A DNA stretch of 8,341 bases from Bog-366 sp964501985 (GCA_964501985.1 CAZCVY010000283.1:1-8341), one strand, 5' to 3'. Shown: positions 1-5,617, counted from the stretch's first letter. A program made the numbers and translations. The notes: generated by a model from the letters alone, not told the origin.

Positions 1-101
1 TCGCCGTCCTGCGCAATGTCCACGGCGTATTGCTCGGCTTCCAGTCCCTTTTGAACGAAACTGGCCACCGGTTTGTCATCTTCTGCTATGAGGACTCGCA
101 T
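1..101 (-). CDS. Response regulator, OmpR-type receiver domain (N-terminal fragment, cut by window edge)
   Basis: Only the first 33 codons are inside the window; the gene continues past base 1. Read on the minus strand it begins MRVLIAEDDKPVASFVQKGL, which is the start of a CheY-like receiver domain: a beta-1 strand (RVLIAEDD) ending in the acidic pair E7-D8-D9 that helps bind Mg2+, then helix alpha-1, then YAVDIAQDG, the usual beta-2 and turn. The phosphoacceptor Asp and the output domain lie outside. The opening and spacing are typical of OmpR/PhoB-family transcription factors, but an output domain cannot be verified here. The ATG at 99-101 is preceded on its strand by AAAGGTGAG, a good ribosome binding site. 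The gene is divergent from the FecR-like gene at 554, so the shared upstream region could hold operators for both. Family call is strong; subfamily is inference. Confidence 0.88.
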   Translation of the reverse strand, partial: MRVLIAEDDKPVASFVQKGLEAEQYAVDIAQDG

Positions 102-553
102 CTTCTCACCTTTTCCGAGGGCTGAATTCTGTTCGGCCCTGCCAGCGTTTCTGGGAGAGGCAATAGTGGGCAGCAGTTGGCTTCAGGTCTATAGGGGCGA
201 GAGTGTCTCGTTACTGGAGACGTAAAGCCCGTTCTTCTTCGACCTGTGCCATTCCCCAAGACTCAGCTCCGCCACCGGCCTTAACCCTCTCCTGAAGGCC
301 TTGCCTTCATTAATCACACCTTATTTCGGCAGGAATTGAGCGGAGGATGAGGAAATCTCAAAGTGAATTTTTGCGGCGGCGAGAGAGGAGAGTCTTCAGT
401 AAATGCCAAAATGCGATCATTCACGACGGATCTGAGTTACAACTGCCGATTTCCGTAACGTGAGCAGTTTTGAGCAGACCCTACGCCTCAGAACTGCTAT
501 CTTGCTGTAGCTGAGAGTTTTCACAACACCAATTAACGACACTGGAGGTAAAG
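102..553. other. Divergent intergenic region, no gene seen
   Basis: This 452-base gap separates the start of the minus-strand response regulator from the GTG of the FecR-like gene. I see no convincing reading frame in it. It contains several weak inverted repeats: GGCCTT/AAGGCC at 277-282 and 295-300, GTCTC/GAGAC at 205-209 and 217-221, and GTTAC/GTAAC at 436-440 and 455-459. It also carries the TGAGCAG direct repeat listed separately. Because both flanking genes read outward, terminators are not expected, and promoters and operators for both genes should lie here. No strong sigma-70 promoter for the minus-strand gene stood out. Confidence 0.6.
461..503 (+). promoter_or_regulatory. Possible promoter: TGAGCAG direct repeat plus extended -10
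   Basis: TGAGCAG occurs at 461-467 and again at 471-477, exactly one 10-bp period apart. About 20 bases downstream, TGCTATCTT (495-503) resembles an extended -10 (TGn followed by TATCTT, four of six matches to TATAAT). There is no good -35 hexamer at the normal distance; the repeat sits near where one would be. That arrangement is what activators of the OmpR/PhoB family use (direct repeats of 10-11 bp replacing the -35). The divergent neighbouring gene is such a receiver-domain protein. Regulation of the 554 gene by it is inference only. Confidence 0.3.
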
Positions 554-2500
554 GTGAAGAGCGCCACTTTAACAATTCTCATCCTTGTCACCACAGTTCC
601 ATTGCTCGGCCAAGTAGACCCTCCGGACCGGGTAGGCCGAGTCGGATACATTTCGGGCTCAGTTTCCTTCCAACCCGCAGGGGTGGAGGATTGGGTTGCT
701 GTATCGCCTAACCGACCCATAACGATCGGGGACCAGCTGTGGGTCGATGACGGGTCGAAAGCTGAAATGCACGTGGGATCAACAGCCTTGCGCCTGGGTT
801 CCCGGACCGCTTTTCAGTTTCTAAACCTGGATGATGAGAATACCCAGATTCGGTTGAGCACTGGATCTCTGAGTATCCATCTTCGATTTTTGGATGATGA
901 CGAGTCCGTAGAGGTGGACACGCCCAATCTGGCGTTCACGATTCTCCGTCCCGGCGACTACCGAATCGATGTGCGACCCGATGATCAAACTACGCTGGTC
1001 ACCGTCCGCGATGGGGCGGGAGAAATCACCGGCGGTGGGCAGGCGTTCAGTGTCCATCCGGGAGAACAGGCCTCCGTAACGGGCGATCAATCTATCAACT
1101 ATAACGTGTACCGCGCCCCCGATCCCGACGATTGGGACAGTTGGTGTGGGGACCGGGAAACACGGGAGGAGCGCTCAGCGTCTTTGCGCTGGGTGTCGCC
1201 ACGGATGACGGGCTACGTGGACCTGGACGAAAACGGCGATTGGCGAAGCAGTCCGTATGGGGAAGTATGGTCGCCGCGCACCATGCCCAACGGTTGGGCG
1301 CCCTACCATTATGGCCATTGGGCGTGGATCGATCCCTGGGGTTGGAGTTGGGTGGACGATGCCGCATGGGGGTTCGCGCCGTTTCATTATGGGCGGTGGG
1401 CGTACTGGGGCAACAACTGGGTATGGGTTCCTGGCCCCGTAACGCCTCGTCCCGTATACGCGCCGGCGCTAGTGGCGTGGGTTGGAGGCGGAAGCCTTGG
1501 CGCTTCGATGTCCCTCGGAGTTGGGGCCGTAGCTTGGGTTCCGCTGGGACCGCGGGAAGCTTATGTGCCTCCGTATCGCACAAGCCCGACATACGTGACC
1601 CAGGTGAACAACTCCACCACCATCGTGAATGTGACCAACGTAACGATCGTGAACTATGTGAATGCGCGCGCGCCTAATGCTGTGGTCGCGGTGTCGGCAC
1701 AGACGATGGGATCCGGGCAGTCCGTGCACGAGGTGTCAAGGCCTGTCCCCGCAGCGGCTCTCGCGTCCGCTCAGGTGATGCGGTCCGCACAGGTTGCGCC
1801 GCAAGTGCAGGCCGTTTCCGGCCATGGCGGCGCCTCGGCGAATGTCCCTCACCCGCCCGCTGCCGTTGCTAACCAGGCGGTTGTCGTAAAACGACCTCCG
1901 CCGCCTCCGCCCGTTTCCTTTGCCAGCAAGCAGAAGGCGCTACAGAGCAATCCCGGCGTACCGCTGAATACAGAGCAGGTGCAGCAGATTCGACAAACCG
2001 CACCGCCGAGTCGCGCAATCGTGGTGAAACAGGCACCGCCGGCTGCACATGTGGTTCAACCTGTAGTGGCCGCACGCCCCCCTCAAAACGCGATACAGGC
2101 CCGCCCCGGCGGACAGCAGCCGTCTGCGCCAACCGCACCCGTTCAGGGCAACAGGCCGGTGGCCCAGCCAGCGTCTAAACCGCCAGCCCAACCGAAATTC
2201 CGTACGCCAACCGCACCCGCGCAGGTCAATAGACCAGCGGCTCCACCGGTATCGAACCCGCCGGTCCAACCGGCAAACCGTCCGACACCAGCTCAGGGGA
2301 CCGAGAAGGTGGCGCCGCCGCCCCATCAACCGCCACCGCCGGTCCAACCGGCATACCGTCCGCCAGCGCCGGCACATGGGACGACTCAACCGGCAGCAGT
2401 CCAGCCGCCGCCGAAACAGGATAAGAAGACAACGCGCCCTCCGGCGGATAAGGATAAAGACAAGGAGAAAGACAAGACGAAGGAACCTGAGAAGGAGTAA
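554..2500 (+). CDS. Exported FecR-like / DUF6600-type protein with proline-rich tail
   Basis: A 648-residue predicted exported protein of unknown exact function. Residues 1-20 form a signal peptide (one Lys, then a hydrophobic core ending LLGQ). Residues about 28-180 resemble the FecR domain: GYISGSVSF, GDQLWVDDGSKAEM, a strand-rich LRLGSRTAFQF segment, and repeated beta-strand units ending HPGEQASV. Residues about 211-345 are very rich in Trp, Tyr, Gly and Pro, with units such as WAPYHYGHWAWIDPWGWSW and FAPFHYGRWAYWGNNWVWVP. This matches the DUF6600/YXWGXW-like region found behind FecR domains in Acidobacteriota and other soil bacteria. Residues about 395-630 are low-complexity Pro/Ala/Gln, and 621-648 are a Lys/Asp/Glu tail. 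The GTG start at 554 is supported by GGAGG at 544-548, five bases upstream. Unlike classical FecR, no ECF sigma factor lies beside it and there is no N-terminal cytoplasmic segment, so a sigma-regulator role is unlikely. A periplasmic or surface structural role is inference. Confidence 0.85.
   Translation: MKSATLTILILVTTVPLLGQVDPPDRVGRVGYISGSVSFQPAGVEDWVAVSPNRPITIGDQLWVDDGSKAEMHVGSTALRLGSRTAFQFLNLDDENTQIRLSTGSLSIHLRFLDDDESVEVDTPNLAFTILRPGDYRIDVRPDDQTTLVTVRDGAGEITGGGQAFSVHPGEQASVTGDQSINYNVYRAPDPDDWDSWCGDRETREERSASLRWVSPRMTGYVDLDENGDWRSSPYGEVWSPRTMPNGWAPYHYGHWAWIDPWGWSWVDDAAWGFAPFHYGRWAYWGNNWVWVPGPVTPRPVYAPALVAWVGGGSLGASMSLGVGAVAWVPLGPREAYVPPYRTSPTYVTQVNNSTTIVNVTNVTIVNYVNARAPNAVVAVSAQTMGSGQSVHEVSRPVPAAALASAQVMRSAQVAPQVQAVSGHGGASANVPHPPAAVANQAVVVKRPPPPPPVSFASKQKALQSNPGVPLNTEQVQQIRQTAPPSRAIVVKQAPPAAHVVQPVVAARPPQNAIQARPGGQQPSAPTAPVQGNRPVAQPASKPPAQPKFRTPTAPAQVNRPAAPPVSNPPVQPANRPTPAQGTEKVAPPPHQPPPPVQPAYRPPAPAHGTTQPAAVQPPPKQDKKTTRPPADKDKDKEKDKTKEPEKE
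2129..2362 (+). repeat. Three imperfect 78-bp tandem repeats inside the FecR-like gene
   Basis: Units at 2129-2206, 2207-2284 and 2285-2362 each encode 26 residues of the proline-rich tail (residues 526-551, 552-577, 578-603). Units 1 and 2 both open with CCAACCGCACCCG. Units 2 and 3 both end in GCCGGTCCAACCGGCA followed by ACCGTCCG. The protein units share the pattern P-T-A-P-x-Q-x-N-R-P...P-P-x-Q-P-x-x-R. The exact multiple of three keeps the frame, so copy number could vary between strains without breaking the gene. A partial fourth unit may follow (APAHGTTQPA). Confidence 0.75.
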
Positions 2501-2535
2501 ACAACGAGCAATCTCCGGGGCCGGTTTACCCCTGA

Positions 2536-2581
2536 AGTGGTCTGACTGGTTCAGTCGGACCGGGCTGGCTTTCTGACCACT
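2536..2581 (+). terminator. Probable transcription terminator after the FecR-like gene
   Basis: A 9-bp stem (2539-2547 with 2553-2561, one G-T wobble, 5-base loop GGTTC) begins 38 bases after the stop codon. The following sequence, GGGCTGGCTTTCTGACC, has only a short, interrupted T run, so intrinsic termination would be modest. AGTGGTC at 2536-2542 is also perfectly complementary to GACCACT at 2575-2581, giving an alternative larger hairpin that excludes the base of the first. Confidence 0.4.
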
Positions 2582-2781
2582 GTTGAAAAGATATCACAGA
2601 CATCGAAAGTATAGTGCCTGGTGAGGGACTTGAAGATTCCTCGGTAAGGTCGATAATTGATGGGTACGTTAGGGGTCCTGGACGGGTCTTCCGATTGGTG
2701 CGTACTCAGGAGTTCTTGGCCGCAGAAGATCGTCCCGGAGTGCATTCACGGGGTCGGGGCATTCAACTTGCAGTCTTTGAT

Positions 2782-2810
2782 TTGACCTCCCGGAGAGGCC
2801 TAAGTGTAAG
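2782..2810 (+). promoter_or_regulatory. Candidate sigma-70-type promoter for the small zinc-ribbon gene
   Basis: TTGACC at 2782-2787 (five of six matches to TTGACA) is followed after exactly 17 bases by TGTAAG at 2805-2810 (four of six matches to TATAAT). The expected start would be near 2817, leaving a leader of about 70 bases before the GTG at 2887. Spacing and the -35 are good, the -10 is mediocre. Confidence 0.35.
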
Positions 2811-2875
2811 CTTGTTCGCTAGGGTTGGTAGGGTCTGTACGCTCGCCATCAGCACGAGATCTAAGTCTTTGGTTC

Positions 2876-2880
2876 GGAGG
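2876..2880 (+). promoter_or_regulatory. Ribosome binding site GGAGG that sets the start of the small zinc-ribbon gene
   Basis: GGAGG lies six bases before the GTG at 2887 and three before the GTG at 2884. The six-base spacing favours 2887. No such site precedes the upstream in-frame GTG at 2614, which is why the shorter gene is preferred. Confidence 0.6.
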
Positions 2881-2886
2881 GAAGTG

Positions 2887-3147
2887 GTGTTTCTCTTCTC
2901 ATCGAAAAGGCGTTGCCCGGATTGCCATAGCCGAAACGTTCGCAAATCCATGCGCTTGGGACTCGTTGATAATTGCATTCTTCCTGTTTTTCTTTTGCGT
3001 CCTTTTCGCTGTGACAGATGTAACCGCCGGTATTTCGGGCTGTTCTTCGCAGAGCGTGTTAAGACGGATTCGAAGGACAGTTTTAGAGCGACCCAACCGA
3101 ATTCTGAAGGAGCCGCAGGAAACCGCACCGTGGCCCAACCAGAATAG
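2887..3147 (+). CDS. Small zinc-ribbon-like protein (CxxC...CxxC)
   Basis: An 86-residue protein starting at GTG with a well-placed GGAGG. The core is KRRCPDCHSRNVRKS (residues 7-21) followed by a hydrophobic stretch ILPVFLLRPF (31-40) and RCDRCNRRYFGLF (41-53). The four cysteines C10, C13, C42 and C45 are arranged as two CxxC knuckles about 28 residues apart, as expected for one bound zinc ion. The layout (CPxC, basic segment, LLRPFRCxxC, aromatic RRYFGLF) resembles very short, poorly studied proteins that I recall as common in Acidobacteriota genomes. That family memory is not verified here. The tail (54-86) is polar and looks disordered. The reading frame stays open upstream to a GTG at 2614 and would give 177 residues, but that extension looks non-coding. 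Function is unknown; nucleic-acid or membrane association would be speculation. Confidence 0.62.
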   Translation: MFLFSSKRRCPDCHSRNVRKSMRLGLVDNCILPVFLLRPFRCDRCNRRYFGLFFAERVKTDSKDSFRATQPNSEGAAGNRTVAQPE

Positions 3148-3209
3148 AGCCAACCTCTCGAAGGTCCCGCCGCTAAATGCACGGTGAGCAGGAAGTTGCG
3201 TGCCGGATT

Positions 3210-4094
3210 TCAGGCGAGCGCCAGGTTCACGTTCTCAATGGCTTCGTCAATCTCTGAGGTATTCTTGTAGCCCACCGTGACGGAATCGACGCCCGCGGTC
3301 CTGAATGCGTACCTCATCGCCGCTTGGCGATCCTCGCGGGTGGTGAAGGCGCCCTCGCCGACGAGTTTCATGCTGATCACGCCCATGCCATCCTTGCGGA
3401 CCTGTTTCACATGCGAGACGACCTCGCTGACATTGCCCAATCCGTTGGTGTTGTAATCCTCGGCGTCCATCCTTACGCCTTTTTGATTCATCCGGATCAT
3501 CGCCACCTGGAGCCATTGATTTCCCGGAAACTGGCGCAACGCCGGGAGGCCGTGCACTGACGCACCGTGACTGACCACCGCATGTTTTGTCTGGGCTTCC
3601 ATGATGCCGTCCTGCCACCGGAGGCTGTCGGCGGGCCAGGTTGGCTCATGCTGCCAGTGGAGAAGCATCACATCGAAGTAATCGGTATTCGCGAGTTTGC
3701 GCAGCTCATCGATCTTCTGCAAGGGATCGACATCTCCATGCGTGGTTATCTTCGACATCAGCCGGTAGCTGTCTCGCGGAATGCCGTTCAGCGCCACGCC
3801 CAGCATCCTGTGCATGTCGGTGTAAGACTCCGCGGTCTCAAAGAAGCGGATGCCGCGGTCGTAGGCGTAGCGGACAAGCTTGGTGAATTGTTCCTGGCCC
3901 AGTTCGCGCTGCACTCGCCCGCTCATGGTGCCGGTGCCAAAGGCGAGCCGCGTTACCTTTACACCGGATTTCCCGAGGGTGACCCAATCGGTTGCAGTTT
4001 CGGGCGCGGCTTTCAGTGAAAAACTTCCAGCGCCAGCAAGCACCGCTGCAGCAAATCCAGTTTTCAGGAAATCACGGCGGGAATAGTGAGCCAT
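3210..4094 (-). CDS. Aldo/keto reductase with Tat signal peptide
   Basis: A 294-residue NAD(P)H-dependent oxidoreductase of the aldo/keto reductase superfamily, predicted to be exported folded by the Tat system. The N-terminus carries SRRDFLK (residues 5-11) followed by a hydrophobic Ala-rich segment (13-30). The TIM-barrel start is seen in WVTLGKSGVKVTRLAFGTG (37-55). The family's catalytic tetrad (Asp, Tyr, Lys, His) maps to E86, Y91, K115 and H146, in FFETAESYTD, LMSKITT and VMLLHWQHE. The usual Asp is therefore replaced by Glu. The C-terminal half keeps SHGASVHG, GVISMKLVGEG and a late VDSVTVGYKN segment. At 294 residues it is somewhat short, as in the compact Tat-linked subgroup. The start at 4094 is chosen because GGGAGG lies seven bases upstream and the Tat motif follows directly; the ATG at 4100 is only one base from that site. 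The substrate cannot be predicted. It diverges from the HD-GYP gene across a 380-base gap. Confidence 0.88.
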   Translation of the reverse strand: MAHYSRRDFLKTGFAAAVLAGAGSFSLKAAPETATDWVTLGKSGVKVTRLAFGTGTMSGRVQRELGQEQFTKLVRYAYDRGIRFFETAESYTDMHRMLGVALNGIPRDSYRLMSKITTHGDVDPLQKIDELRKLANTDYFDVMLLHWQHEPTWPADSLRWQDGIMEAQTKHAVVSHGASVHGLPALRQFPGNQWLQVAMIRMNQKGVRMDAEDYNTNGLGNVSEVVSHVKQVRKDGMGVISMKLVGEGAFTTREDRQAAMRYAFRTAGVDSVTVGYKNTSEIDEAIENVNLALA

Positions 4095-4101
4095 TTGCAT
4101 G

Positions 4102-4107
4102 CCTCCC
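4102..4107 (-). promoter_or_regulatory. Ribosome binding site GGGAGG of the aldo/keto reductase
   Basis: On the minus strand GGGAGG ends seven bases before the ATG at 4094 and one base before the ATG at 4100. The spacing selects 4094 over 4100 and over the longer in-frame start at 4187, whose extra residues precede the Tat motif and look non-coding. Confidence 0.65.
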
Positions 4108-4226
4108 ACAGGTCTCAAGTTACTACGAGCTATGGCCTCATTAGACAGCCTTCGAACGCGCCCGGTCAAGGACAAAAAGTCGCCCATGGCGCCCAGTCTT
4201 TTCCCTTCCTAAGAATGGGACGTACT

Positions 4227-4249
4227 CCAAGCCCGCTTCGCGGGCTTGG
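4227..4249. repeat. Perfect 10-bp hairpin (inverted repeat)
   Basis: CCAAGCCCGC (4227-4236) and GCGGGCTTGG (4240-4249) are perfect complements around a TTC loop. No T run follows on either strand, so it is not a standard intrinsic terminator. Both flanking genes also read away from it. It may be a dispersed palindromic element or the first stem of a structured leader. Confidence 0.7.
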
Positions 4250-4260
4250 CGCTGGTTATC

Positions 4261-4371
4261 GGCCTGAGGTTAACGCTTATAGGCCTTTGGCCTGGGCTTT
4301 GTTAGCTCGCCCCTTTGGGACTCAAACCGGGATGCCTCCGCATCGACGATCTGGTGAGAAATGCGAGCTAA
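4261..4371 (+). ncRNA. Candidate structured RNA / 5' leader element (unassigned)
   Basis: A perfect 9-bp stem pairs TTAGCTCGC (4302-4310) with GCGAGCTAA (4363-4371). Nested inside are a stem of CTCA..CC (4321-4328, AA bulge) with GGTGAG (4353-4358), and within that the hairpin GATGC-CTCC-GCATC (4331-4344). A small CCC-TTT-GGG hairpin sits at 4311-4319. Just before it, AGGCC (4281-4285) can pair either with GGCCT upstream (4261-4265) or GGCCT downstream (4289-4293), which are mutually exclusive hairpins. I recognise no Rfam family; it does not match the cores I know for c-di-GMP-I, cobalamin, 6S, SRP, RNase P or tmRNA. Strand is assumed plus because the HD-GYP gene lies downstream. Pairing is seen in the sequence; RNA status is inference. 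Confidence 0.33.
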
Positions 4372-4420
4372 AGGGAATGTGGAGCCAAGCCGATTCAACC
4401 CTATGGGGAAGCTCTTCCTG

Positions 4421-4448
4421 GGTCAGAGGGACGGTGCTGGCCCTGACC
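4421..4448 (+). promoter_or_regulatory. Hairpin just upstream of the HD-GYP ribosome binding site
   Basis: GGTCAG (4421-4426) plus GG (4428-4429, A4427 bulged) pairs with CCCTGACC (4441-4448), an 8-bp stem with an 11-base loop. The 3' arm overlaps the first of two CCGGGAGAA copies (4447-4455 and 4463-4471). The second copy provides GGGAG five bases before the ATG at 4475. A leader structure touching a duplicated ribosome-binding-like sequence could modulate translation; this is inference. Confidence 0.35.
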
Positions 4449-4474
4449 GGGAGAATTGCGCGCCGGGAGAACCT

Positions 4475-5551
4475 ATGATGAACCGCTTGCTTCCGAAAGT
4501 CCTTATCGTGGACGACGATTCGGCCGTGCGCAAATTTTTTCTCGCCGCATTAAATCCTCTTACTTCCCAAGTTGCCGAAGCCGCCGATGCTGCGCGCGCA
4601 CTGGAGGCAATCGAGAGCGGGGATTTTGACATCATTGTGTGCGACGTTTGGATGCCGGGCGCCTCCGGGCTGGACCTTCTTTCCATGGCGCAGCAAACCC
4701 GGTGGGACGTGGCGTTTATTCTGGTGACGGGGGAGATTCAAGTTGATACGGTTGTTGCCGCGCTGCGTATGCAGGCGTTTGACTTCCTACTTAAGCCCCT
4801 CCTGGTAGAGGAAGTAACGCGATCCGTGACGCGCACCTTTGAGCGCCTTTCGGTATTACGGCGGGCGCGAGCTTACCGGGGTTCGCTCGAATCCACCATC
4901 CAGCGGCGCACGCGCGAACTCGAGGTAGCGCTCAGCGAGCTGGAATCCAACTACCAGATGACCTTGGAAGCGTTGGTGGCGGCACTCGACGCGCGCGAAC
5001 ACGAGACGTATTCGCATTCACTTCGCGTGCGCGCCTACACTCGCTGCTTGGCGCGGCGGGCGGGCTACCCTCCGGCGCTTTTGCCGTCGCTCGAACAGGG
5101 CGCCTTACTGCACGATATCGGCAAGGTCGCCGTGGCGGACGCGATTCTGCTGAAGCCCGGCAAGCTTACTGCGGAAGAGTGGGTGGAAATGCGTAAGCAC
5201 CCCACCGCCGGAGACGAAATCCTGAAGCGCGTTCCGTTCTTGGGACCTGCCAGCGCCGTGGTGCGGCACCACCACGAGCGCTTTGACGGGACGGGCTACC
5301 CCGACGCGTTGAAAGGCGCTGAAATCCCCCTGGGGGCGCGGCTGTTTACGGTGGCCGACACGCTGGACGCCATGACCAGCGACCGCGCCTATCGTCGAAG
5401 CCCGGGAGTTGAGGCGGCGCGGGCCGAAATCCAAAAGTACAGTGGAAGGCAGTTCGACCCCCACATCGTTGAGCTCTTCCTCAAAATCCCTCCCGCTGCG
5501 TGGGCGATGGTGCGCGAGGAGGCAGTGAGCAACTCCGGCCGGGCGAAATAA
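4475..5551 (+). CDS. Response regulator with HD-GYP domain (probable cyclic-di-GMP phosphodiesterase)
   Basis: A 358-residue cytoplasmic two-component response regulator. Residues 7-125 are a receiver domain: acidic D13-D14, phosphoacceptor D57 in CDVWMPG, T85 in LVTGE, and K107 in LLKP. Residues about 130-165 are a helical linker, probably a coiled coil. Residues about 165-345 are an HD-GYP domain, with HSLRVRAY (181-188), the HD pair H213-D214 in LLHDIGK, H242 in KHPTAGDEIL, H265-H266, and the signature HHERFDGTGYPDALKG (266-281). VADTLDAMTSDRAYR (293-307) completes the family pattern. All expected metal and signature residues are present, so activity is likely: hydrolysis of cyclic di-GMP, which lowers the second messenger that controls motility and biofilm. 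The ATG at 4475 is chosen because GGGAG lies five bases upstream and the receiver begins at once; an ATG at 4478 is equally possible. The in-frame start at 4361 would add 38 unrelated residues. No partner histidine kinase is adjacent. Confidence 0.93.
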   Translation: MMNRLLPKVLIVDDDSAVRKFFLAALNPLTSQVAEAADAARALEAIESGDFDIIVCDVWMPGASGLDLLSMAQQTRWDVAFILVTGEIQVDTVVAALRMQAFDFLLKPLLVEEVTRSVTRTFERLSVLRRARAYRGSLESTIQRRTRELEVALSELESNYQMTLEALVAALDAREHETYSHSLRVRAYTRCLARRAGYPPALLPSLEQGALLHDIGKVAVADAILLKPGKLTAEEWVEMRKHPTAGDEILKRVPFLGPASAVVRHHHERFDGTGYPDALKGAEIPLGARLFTVADTLDAMTSDRAYRRSPGVEAARAEIQKYSGRQFDPHIVELFLKIPPAAWAMVREEAVSNSGRAK

Positions 5552-5617
5552 GCCTGAAACCATCCTGATTTGACATCTTGCCATTTCCCCGCCGGCGACC
5601 CGTCGCACCGCCCGGGC

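Larger units (their letters stand above)
2501..2886. other. Intergenic region with hairpin and possible promoter, no recognisable gene
   Basis: Between the stop of the FecR-like gene and the GTG of the small zinc-ribbon gene there are 386 bases. The first part holds the inverted repeats listed as a terminator. The rest has a lower G+C than the flanking genes. A plus-strand frame is open from a GTG at 2614 into the zinc-ribbon gene, but its residues before 2884 resemble no family I know and it has no ribosome binding site, so I treat it as non-coding. Confidence 0.55.
4095..4474. other. Divergent intergenic region rich in inverted repeats, no gene
   Basis: This 380-base region separates the starts of the aldo/keto reductase (minus) and the HD-GYP regulator (plus). 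The part from 4095 to about 4226 should hold the reductase promoter but shows no clear one. From 4227 to 4471 nearly every segment can pair with another, as detailed in separate entries. A plus-strand frame open from 4086 to 4478 covers it, but that frame has no ribosome binding site, overlaps the reductase start and resembles nothing known. Confidence 0.6.

Noticed and set aside
1095..1677. Overlapping frames on both strands within the FecR-like gene
   Set aside because: They are shadows of the Trp/Gly-rich coding region in a G+C-rich gene, without their own ribosome binding sites or domains.
2614..2886. Upstream extension of the small zinc-ribbon gene to a GTG at 2614 (177 residues total)
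   Set aside because: The added residues resemble no family, have no ribosome binding site, and the frame has a much better GGAGG-GTG start at 2887.
2763..3182. Minus-strand reading frames opposite the zinc-ribbon gene
   Set aside because: No domain, no ribosome binding site, and antisense to a plus-strand frame that has a recognisable cysteine motif.
4227..4249. The perfect hairpin as an intrinsic terminator
   Set aside because: There is no T run on either side and both flanking genes read away from it.
4361..4474. 38-residue N-terminal extension of the HD-GYP regulator
   Set aside because: The receiver domain begins right after the ATG at 4475, which has a good GGGAG site; the extension runs through the hairpin region.
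4200..4474. Known RNA classes: c-di-GMP riboswitch, cobalamin riboswitch, SRP, 6S, RNase P, tmRNA
   Set aside because: None of the conserved core sequences I know for these families is present, so no family name was assigned.
4086..4478. Plus-strand 130-residue frame across the structured leader
   Set aside because: It overlaps the start of the aldo/keto reductase, lacks a ribosome binding site and encodes no recognisable motif; the palindromes explain its composition better.
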